Shown here: positions 16,847-24,247 of the stretch, in pieces | Numbering within the stretch: the stretch's first letter is position 1 | How the letters are laid out: every line of letters starts with the position of its first letter | From: Nocardioides sp. zg-DK7169 | GTDB taxonomy: Bacteria > Actinomycetota > Actinomycetes > Propionibacteriales > Nocardioidaceae | Assembly (NCBI RefSeq): GCF_013155365.1 | Contig: NZ_JABJRA010000005.1 | Location: forward strand, 124,001-188,000 | DNA length: 64,000 bases | Direction of reading: 5' to 3' | Notes under the pieces: model-generated | What the model saw: the letters and a program-made list of their open reading frames with translations, nothing else | Database searches by the model: none | Told to the model about the DNA's origin: nothing | Position numbers and translations under genes: made by a program

Positions 16847-17419
16847 TCAGGACCGCACGTGCATCCGCTCGCCCTGGGGCCCGTAGACCGCCAGCGCCTC
16901 CGCGGGGTCGGGGCCGGGGTTGCTGAGCCAGTGCGGGGTGCGGGTGTCGAACTCCACGACCTCACCGGGCTTCAGCAGCAGGTCGCGGGTGCCGAGCACC
17001 AGGCGCAGCCGCCCGGACAGCACGTAGAGCCACTCGTAGCCCTCGTGGGTGCGCGGGTCCGGCACCGCGTCCGGGCGCGGCGGCAGCACCTGCTTGTAGG
17101 CCTGGAGCCCGCCCGGGCGGCGGGTCAGCGGCAGGAAGGTCATGCCGTGGCGCTGTACCGGCCGCGAGCGCACCCGCGGGTCGCCGGTCTCCGGGGCGTC
17201 GACCAGGTCGTCCAGGGAGACCCGGTGGGCCTTCGCCAGCGCGAGCAGCAGCTCCAGGGTGGGCTTGCGCCCGCCGGACTCCAGCCGCGACAGGGTGCTC
17301 ACCGAGATCCCGGTCTCCGCCGACAGGTCGGCCAGGGTCGCGTCGCGCTCGAGGCGCAGCTGGCGCAGCCGCGGACCGACCCGCTGGAGGGAGACGGCAA
17401 GGGCATCGTCGGTGACCAT
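16847..17419 (-). CDS. XRE-family regulator with C-terminal cupin sensor domain
   Basis: This 190-residue protein joins an N-terminal XRE helix-turn-helix (about residues 14-68; RQLRLERDATLADLSAETGI, STLSRLESGGRKPTLELLLA) to a cupin domain (about 95-185; THEGYEWLYVLSGRLRLVLG, LLLKPGEVVEFDTRTPHWLSN). Such regulators sense a small ligand through the cupin. Its gene is divergent from the FAD oxidoreductase, and an inverted repeat lies 11 bases before its ATG. The same element lies in front of the His-rich methyltransferase gene, so it probably controls itself and both enzymes. Confidence 0.9.
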   Translation of the reverse strand: MVTDDALAVSLQRVGPRLRQLRLERDATLADLSAETGISVSTLSRLESGGRKPTLELLLALAKAHRVSLDDLVDAPETGDPRVRSRPVQRHGMTFLPLTRRPGGLQAYKQVLPPRPDAVPDPRTHEGYEWLYVLSGRLRLVLGTRDLLLKPGEVVEFDTRTPHWLSNPGPDPAEALAVYGPQGERMHVRS

Positions 17420-17429
17420 GCGGAGAAGT

Positions 17430-17460
17430 TTGCCGGTCTAGCAAGGATGTTTGTCAACCG
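17430..17460. promoter_or_regulatory. Operator B: inverted repeat between the XRE/cupin gene and the FAD oxidoreductase
   Basis: TTGCCGGTCTAGCAA (17430-17444) is followed by TTGTCAA (17451-17457) and ACCG. It is the counterpart of operator A at 14592-14622, with the same spacing to the ATG of the controlled gene. It lies in the 66-base gap between two divergent genes, so one bound protein could control both directions. Confidence 0.72.
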
Positions 17461-17485
17461 CTTCGAGGGCTCGGAGACTCGGGGC

Positions 17486-18487
17486 ATGACTGATCCCCTC
17501 CCTGTCCCCGAGCACGACGTCGTGGTCGTCGGCGGCGGCGCGGCCGCCCTCAGCGGCGCGCTGGCGCTGGGTCGCTCGCTGCGCTCCGTCCTGGTCCTCG
17601 ACGCCGGCGAGCCCCGCAACGCGCCCGCCGCGCACGCCCACAACTACCTCGGCCGCGAGGGCGTGCCGCCCCGCGAGCTGCTCGCGATCGGTCGCGCCGA
17701 GGTCGAGCAGTACGGCGTGGAGGTCGTCGCCGCGCGCGTCGCCGAGGTCCGCCGTGACGGCGACCCCGACAGCCCCGACCCCCACGGCACCGGCTTCACC
17801 GTCGCCACCGAGGACGGGCGCACCGTCCGCGCCCGCCGGGTGCTGGTGGCGACCGGCCTGGTCGACGTGCTGCCCGACGTGCCCGGGCTGGCCGCCCGCT
17901 GGGGCCGCGACGTGCTGCACTGCCCCTACTGCCACGGGTGGGAGGTGCGCGGGCAACGGGTCGTGGTGCTGGCGACCGGCCCGATGGCGACCCACCAGGC
18001 GCTGCTGTTCGGCCAGCTCACCGAGCACGTCGTGGTCGTCGTCGCCGACCCCGCGGCGCACCCGGCCGAGGCCGACCTGGAGCGGCTCGCCGCGCGCGGC
18101 ATCGCGGTGCTCGACGACCCGCCCCTGGAGGTGCTGACCACCGACGACGCCCTCAGCGGGGTGCGGCTGGCCTCCGGCGAGCTGCTGGCCTGCGACGCCG
18201 TGGTGGTCTCGCCCCGCGTCGAGGCGCAGGCGGGCTTCCTCGCACCGCTCGGGCTGGGGGCCGAGCCGTTCGCGCCGGGCGGGGTGGAGCTCGGCACCGC
18301 CCTGCCCGCGGACCCGATGGGCGCCACCGCGGTGCCCGGGCTGTGGGCGGCCGGCAACGTCACCGACCCCATGGCCCAGGTGATCGCCTCGGCGGCCGCC
18401 GGCCTGCGCGTCGGCGCGATGATCAACGCCGACCTCGTCGAGGAGGAGACCCGAGCCGCGGTCGCGGCCCGCCGGGCGCTCGCCTGA
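17486..18487 (+). CDS. NAD(P)/FAD-dependent oxidoreductase, thioredoxin-reductase-like
   Basis: This 333-residue protein starts at ATG 17486. The FAD-binding motif is VVVGGGAAALSGALALGRSL near residue 14. A redox-type CPYCHGWE lies near 145, at the position of the thioredoxin reductase disulfide (CxxC). A late Gly-Asn segment GLWAAGNVTDPMAQVIASAAAG binds FAD. Unlike true TrxB, no thioredoxin gene is near. It shares its operator with the His-rich methyltransferase, and fused oxidoreductase/methyltransferase proteins of these two kinds are known from annotation, which supports a joint pathway. The substrate may be a dithiol or small disulfide. Confidence 0.9.
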   Translation: MTDPLPVPEHDVVVVGGGAAALSGALALGRSLRSVLVLDAGEPRNAPAAHAHNYLGREGVPPRELLAIGRAEVEQYGVEVVAARVAEVRRDGDPDSPDPHGTGFTVATEDGRTVRARRVLVATGLVDVLPDVPGLAARWGRDVLHCPYCHGWEVRGQRVVVLATGPMATHQALLFGQLTEHVVVVVADPAAHPAEADLERLAARGIAVLDDPPLEVLTTDDALSGVRLASGELLACDAVVVSPRVEAQAGFLAPLGLGAEPFAPGGVELGTALPADPMGATAVPGLWAAGNVTDPMAQVIASAAAGLRVGAMINADLVEEETRAAVAARRALA

Positions 18488-18513
18488 GCTCTGGATGGCG
18501 GCGCGGGGGCCGC

Positions 18514-18810
18514 TCAGCCCCGGCGCTCGTGCAGCCGCTGCTGGGCGGCGGGGAGGTAGGCCAGGCACGGCGCCTCGGCGCCAGGGTGCTTCTCGTGGAG
18601 GTGGAAGATCCAACGGTCCATCGCGGCCATGTAGCCGTTGTCCTCGCCCGCCCGGTGCGTCGACCACGGGCCGCGGCCCTTCACGGTGCACTCGGTGCAG
18701 GTGACCTTGTAGACGAACTGCTTGTCCTGGTCGAGGTCGATCTTGACCTTCGCCAGCGGACCCGCCTCCACAGCGGCCTTGCGCTCGCGCGCCGAACGGC
18801 TCGCCACCAT
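18514..18810 (-). CDS. Small protein with Cys pair and His motifs, function unknown
   Basis: This 98-residue protein starts at the ATG at 18810 (MVASRSARERK). It contains a CTEC pair in TCTECTVKGRGPWSTHRAGE and HLHEKH further on, so a metal site is plausible. A charged, lysine-rich start and conserved-looking Trp/His residues suggest a folded cytoplasmic protein. An upstream ATG at 18891 would add an unlikely low-complexity extension. It is convergent with the FAD oxidoreductase gene. No family is recognised. Confidence 0.65.
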   Translation of the reverse strand: MVASRSARERKAAVEAGPLAKVKIDLDQDKQFVYKVTCTECTVKGRGPWSTHRAGEDNGYMAAMDRWIFHLHEKHPGAEAPCLAYLPAAQQRLHERRG

Positions 18811-18850
18811 GTCACACCCCTTGTCCTCGATCCCGCAGCCTACGCGGGCG

Positions 18851-19138
18851 CTAGACCCCCGGGACCACCCGGATCTCGCGCACTGCGCCACCGTCGAGCG
18901 CGGCCAGCGCCGCCTGGTACGCCGGCCCGTCGTGCGCGGCCCGCGCGGCCTCGACGGAGTCGAAGCGGATGACGACCGTGCGGGTCGCCTCGCCGGCCTC
19001 CCAGGTCTGCTCGGGCAGGCCGCGGGCCACGAACGTGCCGCCAGCCGCCTCGAGGGCCGGGCCGGCCAGCGCGGCGTACGCGGCCATCTTCGACTCGTCG
19101 AGGACCTCGCGGTAGATGCTGATCCAGTAAGCGCTCAT
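18851..19138 (-). CDS. DUF1330 domain protein
   Basis: This 95-residue protein starts at the ATG at 19138 (MSAYWISIYREV). It shows the DUF1330 ferredoxin-like fold pattern: an YWISIYREVLDESKMAAYA helix, ALEAAGGTFVARG, then VVIRFDSVEAARAAHDGPAYQAAL. DUF1330 proteins are small dimeric alpha-beta barrels, probably ligand-binding, without a firm function. It lies downstream of the Rieske operon but is separated from it by a very strong palindrome that should stop transcription. Confidence 0.85.
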   Translation of the reverse strand: MSAYWISIYREVLDESKMAAYAALAGPALEAAGGTFVARGLPEQTWEAGEATRTVVIRFDSVEAARAAHDGPAYQAALAALDGGAVREIRVVPGV

Positions 19139-19159
19139 GGGGGCCATCCTGCCGAACGG

Positions 19160-19187
19160 CCGGCGCCCGCCCCGGGGCGGGCGCCGG
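19160..19187 (-). terminator. Perfect 28-bp GC palindrome after the Rieske oxygenase operon
   Basis: CCGGCGCCCGCCCC followed by its exact reverse complement forms a very stable hairpin 22 bases beyond the stop of the beta-subunit gene (19210). A T-tract is missing, as is usual in high-GC Actinobacteria. A terminator is the most likely reading. Confidence 0.65.
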
Positions 19188-19209
19188 CGTCCCGGCATGT
19201 CGAGCGCCC

Positions 19210-19788
19210 TCAGAAGAAGGCGCTGAGGTTCTTGATCAGCAAGGTGGCCTGGTCGAACCGGATCTCGCGGCGAACGATCTCGAAGCCCGCCGGTGTGTCG
19301 ACGCGGCGCAGCAGGTCGCGGCGCTGGCCCAGGATCTGGTCCTCGTCGCGCTCGCTGCGGGTGCGGTAGACGAGGAAGCTGGAGTTCACTGCGAACTCGT
19401 CGACCTTCTCGGTGGTGAACGCGCGCACGTTGGTGATCAGGTGGCGGGTGCGCGACGGCGGCTCCTCGGCCCACGCCATGTGGGTCTTGAGCCGATCGAT
19501 GCGCTGGGCCATGTCGGCATGGTTCTCCTCGAAGTACGCAGCCCCGCCCCGCGGCGCGGTCTCGTGCCTGCGCTCGCGGAAGGTGCGGTTCTCCCGCGTC
19601 GGCGCCCAGTAGTCGAGGTCGGTGGCCAGCAGCGCGAACCAGTCGTCGAAGCGCCAGTCGTCGAGCAGGTCGGCCTCGAGGTACAAGAAGGTCGCCAGCT
19701 CGTGGGTCAGGTGCAGGTCGGCGGAGGCCACGGCACCCGGGGCCGCGGCCAGCACGGCGACCTGGGAGGTCTCAGCGACAGCAGTCAT
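19210..19788 (-). CDS. Aromatic-ring-hydroxylating dioxygenase beta subunit
   Basis: This 192-residue protein fits the usual length and fold of Rieske oxygenase small subunits. It opens with LHLTHELATFLYLEADLLDDWRFDDWFALLATDLDYWAPTR, then RERRHETAPRGGAAYFEENH. Near the end it shows RRDLLRRVDTPAGFEIVRREI and RFDQATLLIKNLSAFF, the typical closing strands. It has no cofactor and stabilises the alpha3beta3 oxygenase. It is the last gene of the alpha-VOC-beta unit, 26 bases after the VOC gene, followed by a strong hairpin. Confidence 0.92.
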   Translation of the reverse strand: MTAVAETSQVAVLAAAPGAVASADLHLTHELATFLYLEADLLDDWRFDDWFALLATDLDYWAPTRENRTFRERRHETAPRGGAAYFEENHADMAQRIDRLKTHMAWAEEPPSRTRHLITNVRAFTTEKVDEFAVNSSFLVYRTRSERDEDQILGQRRDLLRRVDTPAGFEIVRREIRFDQATLLIKNLSAFF

Positions 19789-19814
19789 GATGGGTCTCCT
19801 CGTGGATCAGCGGG

Positions 19815-20951
19815 TCACAGGACCGCCGCGAGCGCGGCGAAGTCGATGACGTAGTCGGGGGTGGGCGGCGGGTCGAGGGCGAAGTGTCGGCACGTCGCCT
19901 CGAGGATCCAGCCGCCCAGGTCGGCCGCGGTGTCGTGGTAGCAGAACTCCCCGGAGCCGCCGATGAGCGGCGAGCCCATCGCCAACGGGATGCCGATGGA
20001 GGCCAGCCACTCGTTCTGGCGCGCCCAGTGCTCCTTGTCCGCGCCGACGGTGAGCAGCATGTGGTGGATGCCCTCGCCGTGGACGTCGCGGAACTCACGG
20101 TTGTAGTGGCTCGGGCCGTACGTCGGCTCGATGACCTCGAACCCGAAGTCCTTGAACGGCGCGAGGCCGGTGAAGTAGCCGTGCTCGACCGGCTCGCCGC
20201 GGTAGTACGGCGCCTCGAGCAGGCCCTCCTCGGTACGCCAGTCACGCATCCGGAACAGCGGCACGCCGAGGACCCTGCCGAACTGCTCGATGGTGGCGAC
20301 CACGTCGTGCACGACGACGCCGAAGTGACCCACGCCCTGCACCGGCACCGGTCCGACGCCCTCGGGGCGGGTGTAGGTGCCCGCGTGGTCCCAGGTCTCG
20401 TGGACGGCCCACGCCGCGTCGGGGTCGTCGGCGACCTCGACCTCGACGATGAAGCCGCCCAGGATCCGGCGGGTGTCGACGAGCTGGCGGGTGATGCCGT
20501 CTGCGGTGATGGTCGCGGCGATCCGGATGCCGGCGTCGTCCAGCGCGGCCCGGGTCACCTCCCACTCGGCGTGGGTCTGGCGGGCCAGGGTCAGGTGACT
20601 GATCCCCTGGCCGCGTCGGAAGCGCATCTCGGCGAACGGCGTCTCCCCGGCCGAGTGCTCGATCAGCTCGAAGGTGACCGGCACCGCGTCGGGCCCGGGC
20701 GCCACGCCGGCCGGGCGGGCGGCACCGGTGGTCGTGCCCACCGCGGTGCGGAAGGTGGCCCCGGTGATGCGGCCCCGCGAGACCAGGCGGTCGGTGTTGG
20801 TGGGGGTCCACTGGCGGACCTCCCAGGTGTCGATGCCGAGGATCTCGGCGTAGCGACGGGTCGAGTGCTCCAGGTCCTTGACCACCACGCCGACGCGCAG
20901 CAGCTTCTCCACCTCGATCAGCGGCGTCTGCCGCTGGGTCTGCTGGGTCAT
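19815..20951 (-). CDS. Two-domain VOC (glyoxalase/extradiol-fold) protein between oxygenase subunit genes
   Basis: This 378-residue protein is built of two VOC modules. The first starts at LLRVGVVVKDLEHSTRRYAEILGI (about 18) and the second at VGHFGVVVHDVVATIEQFGRVLG (about 205). Putative metal ligands are His in GISHLTLAR and EVEVAD in the first half, and VGHFG, EGIHHMLL and ILEAT in the second. The fold supports metal-dependent lyases, epimerases or dioxygenases; the reaction is not predictable. It overlaps the alpha-subunit gene by ATGA and precedes the beta gene by 26 bases, which makes a role on the oxygenase substrate or product very likely. Confidence 0.85.
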   Translation of the reverse strand: MTQQTQRQTPLIEVEKLLRVGVVVKDLEHSTRRYAEILGIDTWEVRQWTPTNTDRLVSRGRITGATFRTAVGTTTGAARPAGVAPGPDAVPVTFELIEHSAGETPFAEMRFRRGQGISHLTLARQTHAEWEVTRAALDDAGIRIAATITADGITRQLVDTRRILGGFIVEVEVADDPDAAWAVHETWDHAGTYTRPEGVGPVPVQGVGHFGVVVHDVVATIEQFGRVLGVPLFRMRDWRTEEGLLEAPYYRGEPVEHGYFTGLAPFKDFGFEVIEPTYGPSHYNREFRDVHGEGIHHMLLTVGADKEHWARQNEWLASIGIPLAMGSPLIGGSGEFCYHDTAADLGGWILEATCRHFALDPPPTPDYVIDFAALAAVL

Positions 20952-22270
20952 CGGGCGATCCCCTCCAGTCCGATCTCGCGGTACGTCACCGGCTCGCCCC
21001 GCGAGACCTTGGCCTCGATCACCTGGGCCCAGCTCTCGGCGCTCATCATGTCGACGTAGTGGCGGTACATCCCGCGCGAGCCCTCGTCGGCGTACGGGTG
21101 GTCGACCGTCAGGCCGGGCAGGTTGTTCTGGTCGCGCTTCGCGTCGCCCATCCGCATCGTGTAGACGAGCGGGCTGCGCCGGGCCATGAAGCCGCGCATG
21201 ATGCGCTGCTCCTCGACCCAGTTCTCGGCGTCGTCCTGCTCGAAGATGCCGCCGGGGCTGAAGGTGCGCAGCACCTTCTTCCGGATCTCCTCCTTGAACT
21301 CCGCGGGCGCGTCGCTGGGGACCATGGTCCAGGCCCAGACCTCGAACTCGCCCGGTCCGCGCGGGTGCGTGACGCGGATGGTGCCGTTGTGGAGGAACAT
21401 GAAGTTCGGGAAGATGTTGGCGTGCCCGCGGATGCCGTCGGCACGGCGCTCCCCGACCCGCTCGACGACCTGGTCGTGGTTCTGGGCGACCCAGTCGTCA
21501 CCGACCGACTCCCGCTTGGTGTTGCCGCCCAGGTCCCACCAGCCGGTGCCGTGGCCGAAGGTGCCGCTGAACTGGTGGCCCTCGCGTTCCTTGGTCGGGC
21601 CGATGCCCATGACCTGCTTGGCGCTCGCGTGGCTCACGTCGCCGTGGTACATGTCCGACGCCGGCTGCTCGGCGTTGAGCTTCCAGTTCGCCTCGATGAC
21701 CCACTTGTGCACGGCGATGGCCTCGTAGCCGTTCGCGTAGCGGTCGAAGTGGGCGTCGAAGTACCACGCCATGTCGCCGAGGTAGTCGAGCAGGCTCGGG
21801 GCCTCGGCGTCCCAGGTGCCGAACCAGAAGCCGCGGTACTCCTCCAGCCGCGCCACCTGCCGCGGTCCCCAGTCCGACTTGTCGAAGGTCTCCGGGTTGT
21901 ACGCCGTCTCCTCGTGGGGGACGTCGATCAGGTTGCCGGCGGTGTCGTAGACCCAGCCGTGGAAGGAGCACATGAACGCCTTGGCGTTGCCCCGGTCGGC
22001 CCGGCAGATCCGCATGCCGCGGTGGCGGCACTGGTTGAGGAACGCCCGGACCCCACCGTCCTTCTGGCGGACGACGACGACCGGGTCCTCCCCGATGTAG
22101 GTCTGAAGGAAGTCGCCCTTCTTGGGGATCATCGAGTCATGGGCGAGGAAGACCCACGAGCGGGCCCAGATCCGCTCGAGCTCCTGCTCGTAGATCGCCG
22201 CGCTGTGGAAGATCTCGCCCTGGATCTCCCCGCGGTCGACGTCGATGAATTGACTGACGTCAGTGGTCAC
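20948..22270 (-). CDS. Rieske aromatic-ring-hydroxylating oxygenase alpha subunit
   Basis: This 440-residue protein starts at GTG 22270, chosen because GGAGG stands seven bases before it. The Rieske [2Fe-2S] ligands are Cys81-x-His83 (CRHRG) and Cys101-x2-His104 (CSFHGW). The catalytic iron site reads DMYHGDVSH, with the bridging Asp206 and ligands His209 and His214. It inserts O2 into an aromatic ring as part of an alpha3beta3 enzyme with the 19210 product. No ferredoxin or reductase gene is nearby, so electrons must come from proteins encoded elsewhere. The gene overlaps the VOC gene by four bases. Confidence 0.94.
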   Translation of the reverse strand: MTTDVSQFIDVDRGEIQGEIFHSAAIYEQELERIWARSWVFLAHDSMIPKKGDFLQTYIGEDPVVVVRQKDGGVRAFLNQCRHRGMRICRADRGNAKAFMCSFHGWVYDTAGNLIDVPHEETAYNPETFDKSDWGPRQVARLEEYRGFWFGTWDAEAPSLLDYLGDMAWYFDAHFDRYANGYEAIAVHKWVIEANWKLNAEQPASDMYHGDVSHASAKQVMGIGPTKEREGHQFSGTFGHGTGWWDLGGNTKRESVGDDWVAQNHDQVVERVGERRADGIRGHANIFPNFMFLHNGTIRVTHPRGPGEFEVWAWTMVPSDAPAEFKEEIRKKVLRTFSPGGIFEQDDAENWVEEQRIMRGFMARRSPLVYTMRMGDAKRDQNNLPGLTVDHPYADEGSRGMYRHYVDMMSAESWAQVIEAKVSRGEPVTYREIGLEGIAR

Positions 22271-22341
22271 TGCGTGCCTCCTGGTGCGGCCCTGATGGCT
22301 GAACACCCCCACCCTCGGGCCCCGACCCACCGACCACCTAT

Positions 22342-22351
22342 GAACGCGTTC
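22342..22351. promoter_or_regulatory. Candidate IclR-type operator in front of the Rieske operon
   Basis: GAACGCGTTC is a perfect 10-bp palindrome 71 bases before the alpha-subunit GTG. A second GGAACGGGG lies ten bases further on. It resembles the GAACGCCGTTC element at the 34448 IclR promoter. Assignment to an IclR protein is an inference from resemblance. Confidence 0.4.
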
Positions 22352-22372
22352 TGCCTCCCGGAACGGGGTGTC

Positions 22373-23146
22373 TCAGCCGTCCACGGTGCGCGAGAGACGG
22401 TCGCCGATCCGCCTCGAGGCAGCGACGACCAGCTCGGCAGCCCGGTCCCAGTTGACGCCCAGGGCCCGGCCGGCCAGCGAGATGGCCGCCACGCTCGAGC
22501 CGTGCGCGAGAACCGGTGAGGCGACGGCAACGGCGCCGATCGCCATCTCCTCGTGCTCGCGGGCGACCCCGGTCTCGCGCACCGTCGCGAGCTCGCGCAG
22601 CAGCCGACCCGGCTCGGTGATCGAGTACGGCGTGCGCCTCGGCAGGCCCGTGCGGAACTGGTCGCCGATCACCTCGGGCGAGGCGTGGGCGAGCAGCGCC
22701 TTGCCCAGCGCGGAGCAGGTCGCGGGGTGGCGCACGCCAGGGCCTGTCACCACCGGCGGCAGCCGGGTCGTGCGACGGTGGTGCACCTTCTCCAGGTAGA
22801 CGATGTCGCGGCCCTCGAGCACCGCGAGGTGAGCGGTCAGGCCGGTGGCGACGTGCAGCTGGCTGAGCTCCCCGATGGCGAGGTCGCGCAGTCCCCCGGG
22901 ACGGTAGGCGCCCACGCGGACGCCGAGCTCGAAGAGCTGGAGACCGAGGCGGTACCCGGTGCCCTCACGCTCGACGAATCCGATCGCCTCGAGCTCGGCC
23001 AGCAACCGGTGCGCGGTCGACTTCCACAGCCCTGACCTCCGGGCCAGCTCGCTGACCCCGAGCACGCGGTCCGGGCCGCGGAACGCCTCGAGGAGCAGGC
23101 CCGCCTTGGCGACCGAGCTCTGCTGGTGGGGGGTCTCGTCAGGCAC
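22373..23146 (-). CDS. IclR-family transcriptional regulator
   Basis: This 257-residue protein has an N-terminal winged helix (VLGVSELARRSGLWKSTAHRLLAELEAIGFVERE, about residues 28-62) followed by GTGYRLGLQLFELG and the IclR effector domain. The effector region contains the conserved CSALGKALLAHASPEVI and a later VASPVLAHGSSVAAISLAGRA. Such proteins are activators or repressors responding to aromatic acids. It sits between the extradiol gene and the Rieske operon, both on the same strand, and is the closest candidate regulator of the Rieske genes. Confidence 0.92.
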   Translation of the reverse strand: MPDETPHQQSSVAKAGLLLEAFRGPDRVLGVSELARRSGLWKSTAHRLLAELEAIGFVEREGTGYRLGLQLFELGVRVGAYRPGGLRDLAIGELSQLHVATGLTAHLAVLEGRDIVYLEKVHHRRTTRLPPVVTGPGVRHPATCSALGKALLAHASPEVIGDQFRTGLPRRTPYSITEPGRLLRELATVRETGVAREHEEMAIGAVAVASPVLAHGSSVAAISLAGRALGVNWDRAAELVVAASRRIGDRLSRTVDG

Positions 23147-23238
23147 GGGACCACCCTGCTGGAGCGCCCGCGCGCGGCGTAGGGCGATTCCGTCTGGTGA
23201 GGGACTGCTCTGGAGGGTCAGGGGTCCGGGCAGGCCGA

Positions 23239-23269
23239 CGGCCCCACCCCGGAGAACGGGATGGGGCCG
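23239..23269 (-). terminator. Hairpin terminator candidate after the extradiol dioxygenase gene
   Basis: CGGCCCCACCCC and GGGATGGGGCCG pair over 12 positions with one mismatch and a seven-base loop, 18 bases beyond the stop codon at 23287. It would end the long importer-to-dioxygenase transcript before the IclR gene. Confidence 0.5.
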
Positions 23270-23286
23270 CGGGTGGTGCGGGAGGC

Positions 23287-24159
23287 TCAGACGCCCTCGG
23301 GGCGCTTGTGGCCCCAGTAGTGCGCGGAGTCGTAGCGGACCGGCAGCCAGGACTCGTCGTCGATCAGGATGCCGCCGACGCCGAACTCGATGCCGAAGCC
23401 GGAGGGGCTGCGCACGTAGAAGGAGATCATCTCGTCGTTGGTGTGCTTGCCCAGCGTCGACAGGATCGTCACGCCGGCGTCCTGCACGGCGTCCCAGGCG
23501 CGGCCCAGGGTGTCGAGGTCGTCGATCTCGAACATCAGGTGGCCGATGCCCTGCTTGCGGTGCGGCGCGTTGGCGTAGGCCAGCGAGTGGTGCCGCGGGT
23601 TGCAGTGCAGGAACGTGCCCACGTCGCCGGGCATGTCGATGTGGTCGGAGAGCCGGAAGCCGAGGATGTCGCGGAACAGCTCGTCGTACTTCTCCTGGCC
23701 GTGGTGCAGCGCCTGGAAGGCGTGGCCGAAGCCCAGGTCGCCGGCGACGAACTGCGCGCCGATCGGGGACACGAACTTCTGGGTCGCGCTGCGCAGGCCC
23801 CAGAAGAGCTCGTGGGTGATGATGTCCTCGGCGTCGCGGAAGCGGACCAGGTCCATGACCTTGCGCTCCTCGATCAGCTCCGGGGAGCCCTGCTCGACGG
23901 TGTAGCCCGCGGCCGCGACCTTCTCGGCCAGCTCGGCGAGCGCCTCACGCGAGCCGACGTCCCAGCCGAGCACCGAGGCACCGGGCTCGCCGCGACGCAC
24001 GTCGATGCGATAGGCGAAGTGGTCCATGCGGAGCAACAGCCGGTCCTCGTCGCGGTAGGCGACCTGCAGCCCGAGCAGGTGGGAGCCGAACTCCACCCAG
24101 TCGTCCAGGTTCTCCGTGCGGATGACGGCGTACCCGAGGGCCTTGACCTTGGCGCTCAT
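23287..24159 (-). CDS. Type I extradiol ring-cleavage dioxygenase (BphC/HsaC-like)
   Basis: This 290-residue two-domain VOC enzyme has iron ligands where the family expects them: His146 (GFGHAF), His207 (GIGHLMFEID) and Glu258 (GIEFGVGG). Further active-site residues are present at His190/His191, His239 (KHTND) and Tyr248. This closely parallels 2,3-dihydroxybiphenyl dioxygenase numbering. It would cleave a catechol meta to the hydroxyls with Fe(II) and O2, feeding the C-C hydrolase at 31761. It is the last gene of the operon that starts with the importer binding protein, and a hairpin follows. Confidence 0.93.
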   Translation of the reverse strand: MSAKVKALGYAVIRTENLDDWVEFGSHLLGLQVAYRDEDRLLLRMDHFAYRIDVRRGEPGASVLGWDVGSREALAELAEKVAAAGYTVEQGSPELIEERKVMDLVRFRDAEDIITHELFWGLRSATQKFVSPIGAQFVAGDLGFGHAFQALHHGQEKYDELFRDILGFRLSDHIDMPGDVGTFLHCNPRHHSLAYANAPHRKQGIGHLMFEIDDLDTLGRAWDAVQDAGVTILSTLGKHTNDEMISFYVRSPSGFGIEFGVGGILIDDESWLPVRYDSAHYWGHKRPEGV

Positions 24160-24247
24160 GTGGTTCTCCTCTGTTGAAAGTCCTGAGTCGATCCTGCGCC
24201 TCGGCGCGGCCCGCCCACAGGGGTCGTGGCACGGAGCGGAAAACTCC

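Noticed and set aside
19160..19187. The 28-bp palindrome as an operator
   Set aside because: It is pure GC and lies just after a stop codon, far from any start on the same strand; a terminator is simpler.
21059..22519. 486-residue plus-strand frame over the Rieske alpha gene
   Set aside because: The minus strand shows the complete Rieske and iron-binding motifs; the plus frame has none.
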